This document shows positions 18,830 through 25,145 of a DNA stretch of 25,145 nucleotides, in pieces. Location of the stretch: positions 1-25,145 of IMG/VR virus record IMGVR_UViG_3300021135_000037; one strand, given 5' to 3'. The notes beneath the pieces were generated by a model. The model did not search any database and was not told the origin of the DNA. It saw only the letters and a list, made by a program, of their open reading frames with translations. The DNA is from a virus. The position numbers and the translations under genes were made by a program. How positions within the stretch are numbered: position 1 is the first letter of the stretch; each line of letters opens with the position of its first letter.

Positions 18830-19161
18830 TGGAAACAGGACTTCAGGTGAATATCAATCAGATGATCGGGGCATTCGGTGGCCTCTGTGCCCTGTTTCTT
18901 GGTGGCTTATTCGGGCTGTTGAAATACTTTTTCACCAAAGATGCCTCTCGTATTGATTCCAAGTTCCTAGAGATTCAGACAGAACTAGGCGATCTGAGAG
19001 AACAACTATTGAATGAGACCAGGGCGCTGGATAAGCGGGTCCAGCAGGTGGAAATTCAAATCGTGCGTGATTATGTGCCCAAGATCAGCTACGAGAACGC
19101 ATTGGGGAGAGTCCATGACCGTCTGGATGAGGTTTTAGCTGCCCTGAAGGGGACTAAATGA
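18829..19161 (+). CDS. Single-TM coiled-coil protein
   Basis: A 110-residue protein from ATG 18829, overlapping the TAA of the previous gene (TAATG), with GGAGG upstream. A TM segment is at about 10-35 (NQMIGAFGGLCALFLGGLFGLLKYFF), followed by a charged coiled coil (SRIDSKFLEIQTELGDLREQLLNETRALDKRVQQVEIQIV). It may be a second holin-like or spanin-like lysis protein. No other function is visible. ATGA links it to the portal gene. Confidence 0.6.
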   Translation: METGLQVNINQMIGAFGGLCALFLGGLFGLLKYFFTKDASRIDSKFLEIQTELGDLREQLLNETRALDKRVQQVEIQIVRDYVPKISYENALGRVHDRLDEVLAALKGTK

Positions 19162-20555
19162 ATCCCGTAGGCCAACAGACGGACACCCAAAAGCACCTGG
19201 AATCTAAGCGTCAACTACCGGCTGCACTTATGGATGGCACAGACGCCATGCGGGACGCTGGCAAAGCCTATCTCCCTCAGCATCCAGCCGAGTCCTCTGA
19301 GGCGTGGAAGTCTAGGCGCGATGGTTCTGTCTTGCTGCCCGCCTATCGTGATGCCGTGGACCTTGCTTGCGGGTTGATCTTTCGTAAGCCGGTAGAACTG
19401 GGCCAGGACGTTCCCCCTGATGCGGAGGAATGGCTGGAAAACGTGGATCTTTCGGGCCGGGACATTACCCAGTTCGCACAGGACGTTCTACGTGACGCCT
19501 TTATGGGCGTGACCTATATCGTGGCCGATTATCCCAGGGTGCCAGTGGGCGGGACTCTTGCCACTGAGCAGGCCATGGGGGCGAGGCCCTACCTGATCCA
19601 TGTGAAGGCTGAGCAGGTATTGGGCTGGCGTTACCAGATGGTTAATGGGAAACCAATGCTGACCCAGTTCCGCTATATGGAGACTTGCACGGAACCAGAT
19701 GGCCCCTTCCTTGAAAAGACCGTCCAGAAGGTTCGGGTGCTTGAGCCTGGAATGGTTACAGTCTATGAAAAGGAAGCTCTGGATGCTGACTGGGAACTAG
19801 AACCTGAGGAATCGGGCATTGTGAGCCTTCAGGAAGTCCCAGTGATCCCTATCTACACCGGCAGAACTGCCTTCATGGAGGGTGTGCCTCCGCTGCGTGA
19901 TCTGGCTTGGAAGAATGTGGAGCATTGGCAGAGTTCCAGTGACCAGCGGAACATCCTTCATGTGGCCCGTGTGCCGTTGCTTGCCACTATCGGCGTGGAT
20001 GCTGGCGATCTTGTGATTGGACCTCAGAACATTCTAGCGATGCCTGTGGGGGGCGATGCTAAGTGGGTGGAACACACTGGGAAGGCTATCGAGGCAGGCA
20101 GAACTGACCTCCAGGACTTGGAAGCTCAGATGCAGCGTATGGCTGGGAAGATGCTGGATACCGGCACAGTCAAAACCGCGATGGAGGCTGGGGTTGAGTC
20201 TACGCAGGCGATGAGCCGAATCATGGCCTGGGCTGTTGGGCTTCAGTCTGGTCTGAATCAGGCATGGGGTATGGCCGGGAAGTGGATCAACAAGGAACTA
20301 GGCGAGCTTTCAGTTAATACTGATGTGGACGTTTCCAAGCCCGATGCCACTTTCTTAACTGAGATTAGAAACGCTGTGATCGCGGGCCTTCTGACCAAAG
20401 AAACCTATCTGAACATCATGAACCAAGCCGAGGTTTTGCCTGCCGGGTTCGATGTGCAGGATGAACTAGACAGGCTGGATATGCAGGCACCTGACCCAAT
20501 GATGGTCAAGCAATTGACCAAGAAAATACCAGTGAAGCCAGATGAGCCTAGCTGA
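19158..20555 (+). CDS. Portal protein, DUF4055 type
   Basis: A 465-residue protein, ATG 19158 (ATGA overlap). It shows the DUF4055 outline: YLPQHPAESSEAWKSRRDGSVLLPAYRDAVDLACGLIFRKPVEL at 35-75, ITQFAQDVLRDAFMGVTYIVADYPRV near 112-135, PVIPIYTGRT near 230 and the stem-like LAWKNVEHWQSSSDQRNILHVARVPLL near 250-275. The DUF4055 proteins are the portal of this type of phage, forming the dodecamer ring of the head vertex. Its place between terminase/lysis and Mu F-like gene supports this. Confidence 0.88.
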   Translation: MNPVGQQTDTQKHLESKRQLPAALMDGTDAMRDAGKAYLPQHPAESSEAWKSRRDGSVLLPAYRDAVDLACGLIFRKPVELGQDVPPDAEEWLENVDLSGRDITQFAQDVLRDAFMGVTYIVADYPRVPVGGTLATEQAMGARPYLIHVKAEQVLGWRYQMVNGKPMLTQFRYMETCTEPDGPFLEKTVQKVRVLEPGMVTVYEKEALDADWELEPEESGIVSLQEVPVIPIYTGRTAFMEGVPPLRDLAWKNVEHWQSSSDQRNILHVARVPLLATIGVDAGDLVIGPQNILAMPVGGDAKWVEHTGKAIEAGRTDLQDLEAQMQRMAGKMLDTGTVKTAMEAGVESTQAMSRIMAWAVGLQSGLNQAWGMAGKWINKELGELSVNTDVDVSKPDATFLTEIRNAVIAGLLTKETYLNIMNQAEVLPAGFDVQDELDRLDMQAPDPMMVKQLTKKIPVKPDEPS

Positions 20556-21561
20556 TCAGTTCCACTCCAGCATTCTCAAAAATTCGGTCCAGTGGATGCG
20601 CTATGAGGCAGGCATCCGTCAGGATATTGACGCGATGATCCGTCAACTTGGAAAGGATCTGGTTGAGGAATTGTCGGGCTCTGGCATCGACACGCCTAGA
20701 ACGGACTGGCAACGGGCACGGCTACGGAAGCTGCTGGACGAAGCCCAAAGCATCGTGGATGACTCATATACGCAGATTGCAGCTCATGCCTCGGATGGCC
20801 TAGCCGCTGGAATCGAGGCTTCCACAGCTAACCTGCTGGCCTCCATGAATGATGCCGTGGGCGTTGAACTGCTCCAGGGGATCAAGTGGAGTCCCGGACT
20901 GCTGAAAGCCCTAGTCGATGACACCCTAACCGTGGGCGCTCCATCGGCTGAATGGTGGGCAAGGCAGGGCGAGAGTCTGACCCAGGGATTCACAGACCAG
21001 ATGCGCCAAGCCATGCTCCAGGGTGAAAACCTCCAGAGCATGGTGGCCCGCACCAAGGATCTGATGATGGTCGGAACCCGGAACGCTGAGGCCCTGGTCA
21101 GGACTAGCGCCATGGCCGTGAACAATGCGGCCCAGCTTGCTCTCTGGAAAGAGAACGCCAATAGCCTGGATGAACTCCAGTGGGTTGCTACGCTCGATCC
21201 CAAAACCTGTCTGGTGTGTGGTGTGCTGGATGGTCAGACATGGCCGATCAATGACACCCATGAGGTGCCCCCTGCACATTGGAACTGCCGATGCTGCACA
21301 GTCCCGATCCCTAAGATGTGGGATGAACTGGGGATCAAGATGCCCGTGGGTCAGCGCCCAACGTCCACAGATACAGCCAACGGCACAGTATCCGGGGACA
21401 CCACATGGGAATCCTGGCTTGGGAGTCTGAGCAAGTCTGAGCAGGAATCCATTCTTGGCCCTGGACGCTTCCGACTTTGGAACTCGGGCAAGTTAAGCAT
21501 TCGGGATCTGACTGACCAGCGTGGCAATGTGCTGACTCTGGACCAGCTAAAGGCGCTCTAA
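20542..21561 (+). CDS. Head morphogenesis protein (Mu gpF-like)
   Basis: A 339-residue protein from ATG 20542, overlapping the portal end by 14 bases. The Mu gpF-type minor head domain is at about 165-255: RNAEALVRTSAMAVNNAAQLALWKENANSLDELQWVATLDPKTCLVCGVLDGQTWPI and PPAHWNCRCCTVPI, with the CxxC and CRCC that bind metal. The C-terminal part carries TWESWLGSLSKSEQESILGPGRFRLWNSGKLSIRDLT, a motif frequent in proteins of this family. A minor head protein needed in early assembly. Stop TAA at 21559-21561 begins the second structured element. Confidence 0.88.
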   Translation: MSLADQFHSSILKNSVQWMRYEAGIRQDIDAMIRQLGKDLVEELSGSGIDTPRTDWQRARLRKLLDEAQSIVDDSYTQIAAHASDGLAAGIEASTANLLASMNDAVGVELLQGIKWSPGLLKALVDDTLTVGAPSAEWWARQGESLTQGFTDQMRQAMLQGENLQSMVARTKDLMMVGTRNAEALVRTSAMAVNNAAQLALWKENANSLDELQWVATLDPKTCLVCGVLDGQTWPINDTHEVPPAHWNCRCCTVPIPKMWDELGIKMPVGQRPTSTDTANGTVSGDTTWESWLGSLSKSEQESILGPGRFRLWNSGKLSIRDLTDQRGNVLTLDQLKAL

Positions 21562-21637
21562 AGGCTACTCCTGATAGCCCCATACCGCCCAACTCTGAGG
21601 GCAGGCAGGTGAAACGCTTGCCACCGCGAAATGCGGA
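21559..21637 (+). ncRNA. Structured element copy B (5' UTR of scaffold gene)
   Basis: Starts at the TAA of the head morphogenesis gene with the same GGCTACTCCTGATAGCC hairpin (21563-21579) as copy A. Further pairs: GCCC/GGGC (21587-21602, loop AACTCTGA), GGCAGG/CTTGCC (21604-21622, loop TGAAACG) and CCGC/GCGG (21624-21636). It occupies the 91-base gap before the scaffold gene, whose GGAG is at 21642-21645. Likely an RNA leader acting on the scaffold/coat genes. No known class recognised. Confidence 0.6.
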
Positions 21638-21652
21638 CCTTGGAGATTCCCA

Positions 21653-22324
21653 ATGGCGCTGAAACACAAGATCGACTCTCTGGAAGGGCTGGATGATGCC
21701 CTGAAACCGCTATACGCCAAAAGCGAAGATGGCCGTTTCACCCTTCAGGTTGACGATGCTCCCGCAACCAATACCATCGCCAAGCTCAAGTCGGACCTGG
21801 AAAACGTCACGAAGACGTTGAAGGAACGTGAAGCAGCGGAAGCAAAGGCTATTCGAGATGCGGAAACCGCCAGGGATCTAGCGGCTGGCAATTACGAGAA
21901 AGTCAGCGCAGCCGACAAGGCCGCACTGAAAGCCGCTGAAGAAAAGGCAGCACTCCTAGAATCCAAGATCCTGAATGGAACCCGCGAACGGGCGCTCATG
22001 GAAGCCATGAGTGATCCCACCGTCAAGGGTATCCCGAAGGCTCTGCTTCCCCACATCCAGGATCTGGTGGAAGTCGTTCCCGATGGGGACGGATTCAAGG
22101 TGGTTCCGAAGGGCAACCCGGCTCAGAAACTTACCGATTTCGTGTCTAGTTTCAAGAAAGACATGGCGTGGGGTTTCGAGGCTTCGGGAGCTTCGGGGAG
22201 TGGTTCCAGCCAGAGCAACGGCGGCAAGTCCGCAGGCAAGCCCATGTCTCTAAATGATTTCAACAAGCTCACAATCCGCGAGCGTGACGCCTTCATTAAA
22301 GGCGGCGGCTCCTTCACTGACTGA
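21653..22324 (+). CDS. Head scaffold protein
   Basis: A 223-residue protein from ATG 21653 with GGAG seven bases upstream. It has the outline of phage scaffold proteins: short N-terminal segment, a long charged coiled coil at about 45-110 (IAKLKSDLENVTKTLKEREAAEAKAIRDAET), a middle region and a Gly/Ser-rich linker (GASGSGSSQSNGGKSAGK) before a short C-terminal helix (LNDFNKLTIRERDAFIK) that probably contacts the coat. It sits directly before the coat gene, the normal position. Scaffold proteins direct head assembly and leave the head before packaging. Confidence 0.82.
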   Translation: MALKHKIDSLEGLDDALKPLYAKSEDGRFTLQVDDAPATNTIAKLKSDLENVTKTLKEREAAEAKAIRDAETARDLAAGNYEKVSAADKAALKAAEEKAALLESKILNGTRERALMEAMSDPTVKGIPKALLPHIQDLVEVVPDGDGFKVVPKGNPAQKLTDFVSSFKKDMAWGFEASGASGSGSSQSNGGKSAGKPMSLNDFNKLTIRERDAFIKGGGSFTD

Positions 22325-22334
22325 GGTCTAACCC

Positions 22335-23480
22335 ATGAGTAACGTCCTTACCGCCCTTGCACCCGTTCTCTATACGGCTGCACAGGTTGTCTCCAATGAA
22401 CCCTACGCCTGTCTCAAGGGCATCACCACCAGCTACGATGACAAGAGCGTGGCTAAGGGCGACACCGTTTATGTGCCCGTCGCCCCTGTCCGTGCGCTGA
22501 CTGACTTCGTTCCTGCTGCCGTTACGGTCCAGGGTGATGACTCGACTCCTACCAACGTGGGAGTCAAGATCACCTTTGCCAAGAAGGCCAGTTGGTATCT
22601 GACTGGTGAGCAGGTCCAGAGCCTTGAGAACGGTGGCGACAATGCTACCGAGATGGCCCGCCAGTGGATTCAACAGTCCATGCGCTCTCTCCGCAACTTT
22701 GCCGAGGCTGATGCTGCTGTCCAGATCAAGTCCGGTGCTTCCCGCGCCTACGGCACCGCTGGCACCAACCCCTTCGCTACTGACCTCAGCGGCTTAACCA
22801 ACCTCTATAAGATCCTGAAGGACAACGGCGCTCCCATGGCCGACCTCCAGTTGGTCATTGACACCACGGCTGCTCTCTCCCTGCGTAACCAGTCCATCAT
22901 TCAGATGGCCTATCAGGCTGGTAGCGACACTGAACGGCGTAATGGGAACTTCCTGGAACAGTTCGGTTTCACCATCAATGAGTCGGCTGGAATCGTTCAG
23001 CACACCAAGGGCACCGGCGCTTCCTATGTGTTCAACGGCGCCCACGCTCTAGGTGCTCAGGCGATCACCGCCAAGACTGGCACCGGCACCGTTCTGGCTG
23101 GTGACATTATGGCCATGGGCTCGGATACCAACAAGTATGTTGCCGTGGGCGATCCTTCCGCTGCCCTGATCAGCGCCCCTGGCACCTTCAACATTGGCCG
23201 CCCTGGTCTGAAGGTGGCCCGCGCCGATGCTGACACCATGACCATCGGTAACAACTACACCCCCAACGTGGCTTTCGAGCGTAGCGCAGTGATGGGTGTC
23301 TATCGTCCTCCCTTCATGCCCGAGAATCCGACCATCACTCAGATGAAGATCAGCGATCAGTCCGGCCTGACCTTCCTGCTCTGCGAAATCGCGCAGTATG
23401 GCCAGCGTTCCTGGGAACTGCACCTCGCGGGTGGCTGCAAGGTGGTCCAGGGCGAGCACGTGGGCATCCTGCTCGGATAA
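22335..23480 (+). CDS. Major capsid protein, P22 coat-like
   Basis: A 381-residue protein from ATG 22335 with GAGG upstream. It resembles the P22 coat family: LTALAPVLYTAAQVVSNEP at the start, the strand VAKGDTVYVPV, FAKKASWYLTGEQVQSLENGGD, an insert with TNPFATDLSGLTNLYKILKDNGAPMADLQLVIDTTAALSLRNQ, and a C-terminal VMGVYRPPFMPENPTITQMKISDQSGLTF. It forms the icosahedral shell. Codon use is regular and rich in C-ending codons, as for a highly expressed gene. Followed by a stable UACG hairpin. Confidence 0.88.
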   Translation: MSNVLTALAPVLYTAAQVVSNEPYACLKGITTSYDDKSVAKGDTVYVPVAPVRALTDFVPAAVTVQGDDSTPTNVGVKITFAKKASWYLTGEQVQSLENGGDNATEMARQWIQQSMRSLRNFAEADAAVQIKSGASRAYGTAGTNPFATDLSGLTNLYKILKDNGAPMADLQLVIDTTAALSLRNQSIIQMAYQAGSDTERRNGNFLEQFGFTINESAGIVQHTKGTGASYVFNGAHALGAQAITAKTGTGTVLAGDIMAMGSDTNKYVAVGDPSAALISAPGTFNIGRPGLKVARADADTMTIGNNYTPNVAFERSAVMGVYRPPFMPENPTITQMKISDQSGLTFLLCEIAQYGQRSWELHLAGGCKVVQGEHVGILLG

Positions 23481-23491
23481 ACCTCAACCAA

Positions 23492-23515
23492 GCCGGGGGG
23501 CTACGGCTCCCCGGC
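23492..23515 (+). terminator. Stable UACG-tetraloop hairpin after coat gene
   Basis: GCCGGGGGGC, loop TACG, GCTCCCCGGC: a 10-bp stem with one G-T wobble, closed by C-G around a UACG tetraloop, which is a very stable loop. It lies 12 bases after the coat stop. The following bases (ATTTCTC) are only weakly T-rich, so it is more likely a partial terminator or a 3' mRNA stabiliser than a full stop. Confidence 0.6.
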
Positions 23516-23534
23516 ATTTCTCTGGAGGTTCGCC

Positions 23535-23732
23535 ATGGCGCGACCTTATAAGAAGGCCAAGGTTGAAGAAATCGAGGCCGTTGAAATCGCCCCTGACCAG
23601 CTTGCCGTTCAGAATGATGAAGGCGAAGTGATTGTGATTGCTCAGGGCTCTCTTGAGGACCACATCAGCCTGGGATGGATTCCTGTGGTCAAGACTGTTC
23701 AGGTCGAATCCGTTTCTGATCCTCTGGAGTAG
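23535..23732 (+). CDS. Small head/neck-region protein
   Basis: A 65-residue protein from ATG 23535, with GGAGG before it at a good spacing. It is acidic: basic start (MARPYKKAKVEEIE), then AVEIAPDQLAVQNDEGEVIVIAQGSLEDHISLGW and an acidic end. A small protein often found between coat and neck genes, with no known motif. Function unknown; may help head completion. Confidence 0.6.
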   Translation: MARPYKKAKVEEIEAVEIAPDQLAVQNDEGEVIVIAQGSLEDHISLGWIPVVKTVQVESVSDPLE

Positions 23733-23734
23733 CC

Positions 23735-24220
23735 ATGTCCTTGGATGTGACGGTAGGCGGAACAACTGCACAGAGCTACGCCAGCGTAGCCGAGGCAGAC
23801 GCTTATCTGACCTTCCGTGGGTTCACTACTGCCTGGACCGCACTCACTCCCACCCAAAAAGAGCAAAACCTTCAATGGGCTGGCGTCTTAATTGACTCCA
23901 TGTATTTCATTGGGACCAAATGTAGCCTGCTCCAGACGATGGAATGGCCCCGGTTCGGGGTGGTGGATAAGAATGGATACTTCCCCCCTACCACTTCGAT
24001 TCCTACTCCAGTTAAGAATGCTCAGATTGAGATGGCTTTCCAGTTGGTCACTACTGACTGGAGCCAGGGCCTTGGATCTGTTGAGGCTGAGACGATCAAG
24101 GTGGGAAGCATTGAGCAGGGCCATAAGGTCCATAGAGCTTTCCCGGCTCCTGTGGTGGCCCAGTTGAAGCAGTTCCTCCGTGCCTCGCCTAACAGCGGCG
24201 GCATGTTGGTGCGGGGATGA
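23735..24220 (+). CDS. Neck/head-completion protein, DnaT-like annotated family
   Basis: A 161-residue protein from ATG 23735 with GGAG five bases upstream. It has SYASVAEADAYLTFRGFTTAWTALTPTQKEQNLQWAGVLIDSM at 14-56, which is the signature of the phage DnaT-like putative ssDNA-binding family, then EWPRFGVVDKNGYFPPTTSIPTPVKNAQIEMAFQLVTTDW and FPAPVVAQLKQFLR. Position between coat and closure genes indicates a head-tail connector protein rather than a replication factor. The name DnaT is historical. Confidence 0.75.
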   Translation: MSLDVTVGGTTAQSYASVAEADAYLTFRGFTTAWTALTPTQKEQNLQWAGVLIDSMYFIGTKCSLLQTMEWPRFGVVDKNGYFPPTTSIPTPVKNAQIEMAFQLVTTDWSQGLGSVEAETIKVGSIEQGHKVHRAFPAPVVAQLKQFLRASPNSGGMLVRG

Positions 24221-24591
24221 GTGTTGCTTCCAGTGTCTTGGATCTATTCGCCAACCTTGGCGAGTTTGTTGTATCCGGGACTCTGACTCAGAACTCCGCT
24301 GGAAGTTACAACGTGGCCACGGGTCAGCAGACTGGGCGCACTCCTACGGTGACGCCTATCATCCTTTTTCTGGATGCTGTGGGTATGCGCGGGCTCGGCT
24401 TCAAGTATGGAGAGCAGGGCTTGATCCAGGTTGGTGATATTGAGGCCACTATCCCAGCGAAAGGGATCGCTACCCCAATCCTTCCCGGTGATGTGGTCAG
24501 CGCCAATGGGACCAATTACCGCGTGGTGCTGGTCCGTCCTACCTTCACTGGTGCTACTCCAGTTCTCTATCAGTGTGTGGTGCGGAAATGA
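24217..24591 (+). CDS. Head-tail joining protein (candidate)
   Basis: A 124-residue protein, ATG 24217 overlapping the previous stop (ATGA). Beta-rich: GEFVVSGTLTQNSAGSYNVATGQQ, VTPIILFLDAV, GLIQVGDIEATIPAKGIATPILPGDVVSANGTNYRVVLVRPTFTGATPVLYQCVVRK. The end matches the beta-barrel type of head closure proteins by length and pattern, and it stands just before the gp10-like gene. Family identification is not certain. Confidence 0.65.
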   Translation: MSVASSVLDLFANLGEFVVSGTLTQNSAGSYNVATGQQTGRTPTVTPIILFLDAVGMRGLGFKYGEQGLIQVGDIEATIPAKGIATPILPGDVVSANGTNYRVVLVRPTFTGATPVLYQCVVRK

Positions 24592-25121
24592 GTGGGGATT
24601 TCACTCTGGCGATTGGACGTTTCTGCCAGTCCGTTCCCATGAAGGCGGCTTCAGTGGTCCAAGGTGTGGTCCAGCAACTCGGGCAGGATGTGGTTCTAGC
24701 GACCCCTGCAAATACTGGGTTGCTTCGTGGCGCATGGCAAATCGGCATTAACTCCGTTCCTGAGTCATCCCCTGTGAGGCTTGATAAATCAGGTCTTGGG
24801 ACTCTCCAGAGCATCAACGGCGACTCTCTGAAGATCAAAGCCGGTGATGTGGTGTATCTGGCTAACAATACGGTTTACGCGAACATGGTTGAATTTGGAG
24901 GATGGGTTCCTCCCAAATACATGCCTGGGATGCCTCATAAATACAAGGGCGACACGGTAGCGAAGATCAGAACCAACATGGATGGGTTCAGTCTTATGGC
25001 CCCAACCGGAATGGCCCGAATCGCTGTGACTCGATTACATGCAACCTTCGACAAGGTAGTAGCTGATGCGGTAGCGAAGATGCCGGATTTCAATGCCTCT
25101 GACTTCAAGGGGCTGGTATGA
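24588..25121 (+). CDS. HK97 gp10-like neck/tail-completion protein
   Basis: A 177-residue protein from ATG 24588 (ATGA overlap), chosen over an upstream start in the previous gene. It has the gp10 outline: TPANTGLLRGAWQIGI near 42-57, VVYLANNTVYANMVEFGGWV near 93-113, PGMPHKY and a C-terminal helical segment (MARIAVTRLHATFDKVVADAV). Proteins of this group join head and tail. Its order after the closure gene is as in siphophages. The next gene starts by ATGA overlap at 25118. Confidence 0.78.
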   Translation: MSGDFTLAIGRFCQSVPMKAASVVQGVVQQLGQDVVLATPANTGLLRGAWQIGINSVPESSPVRLDKSGLGTLQSINGDSLKIKAGDVVYLANNTVYANMVEFGGWVPPKYMPGMPHKYKGDTVAKIRTNMDGFSLMAPTGMARIAVTRLHATFDKVVADAVAKMPDFNASDFKGLV

Positions 25122-25145
25122 GTTCCGCATTCTCGGACATTCAGA
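25118..25145 (+). CDS. Partial CDS, probable tail terminator
   Basis: ATG 25118 overlaps the previous stop (ATGA); the frame reads MSSAFSDIQ to the window end. Too short for family assignment; its place after a gp10-like gene suggests a tail-terminator protein, by order only. Confidence 0.45.

Noticed and set aside
1-25145. tRNA genes, CRISPR arrays, integrase and attachment sites
   Set aside because: No cloverleaf, spaced direct repeats or recombinase signature was found by reading; the integration module is probably outside the window.

Overview
The window is part of a temperate, double-stranded DNA tailed phage or prophage. It has a classical immunity region, a recombination/replication arm, a terminase, a lysis cassette and the start of a head/neck gene block. 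The head genes (DUF4055-type portal, Mu gpF-like protein, scaffold, P22-like coat, DnaT-like neck protein, HK97 gp10-like protein) are usual for siphophages. The base composition is moderately GC-rich, and GTG and TTG starts are common. Nothing fixes the host beyond a bacterium. No integrase, att site, tRNA or CRISPR array is visible.

Layout. (1) 1-5334, leftward early operon driven from a promoter/operator at about 5389-5417. It carries small genes joined mostly by 4-bp stop/start overlaps (ATGA, GTGA), including a Bet/RecT annealase, a coiled-coil partner and many mini-proteins with Cys pairs. Two of these (456-617 and 1857-2036) are under 60 residues. The leftmost junctions share a repeated linker containing the ribosome binding site. 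(2) 5487-6646, leftward immunity operon: a repressor without a self-cleavage domain, a small unknown protein and a predicted exported protein, closed by a strong terminator. (3) 6693-8147, rightward: a second matching promoter/operator, a Cro-like protein that may be leaderless, a CII-like HTH candidate and a Bro-N/ORF6C antirepressor. (4) 8144-15465: SNF2-type helicase, HNH endonuclease, DNA methyltransferase, DEAD/H helicase, P4-type primase, DUF1376-like replication protein (broken by one in-frame TGA), PD-(D/E)XK nuclease, Ref-like nuclease, NinB, and a MazG-like pyrophosphatase. (5) 15465-17501: small and large terminase and an HTH-like protein. (6) 17502-19161: lysis cassette with a YkuD-like L,D-transpeptidase-fold protein in the endolysin position, a 3-TM GTA-type holin, a 25-residue Cys-rich microprotein and two single-TM coiled-coil proteins. 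(7) 19158 to the end: head and neck genes.

How it works together. A repressor probably binds 21-bp operators that fill the -35/-10 spacers of both the leftward and rightward promoters. Because the repressor has no S24 peptidase domain, induction probably goes through the antirepressor. The leftward operon supplies recombination and host-takeover functions, the rightward one replication, packaging, lysis and heads.

The most unusual signal is a pair of related, apparently structured non-coding elements. Each starts at the TAA of the preceding gene (17499 and 21559), one in front of the lysis cassette and one in front of the scaffold/coat genes. The lysis copy runs into a long-range stem that contains the GTG start of the endolysin-like gene, which has no Shine-Dalgarno sequence. 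This suggests RNA-level control of late genes.
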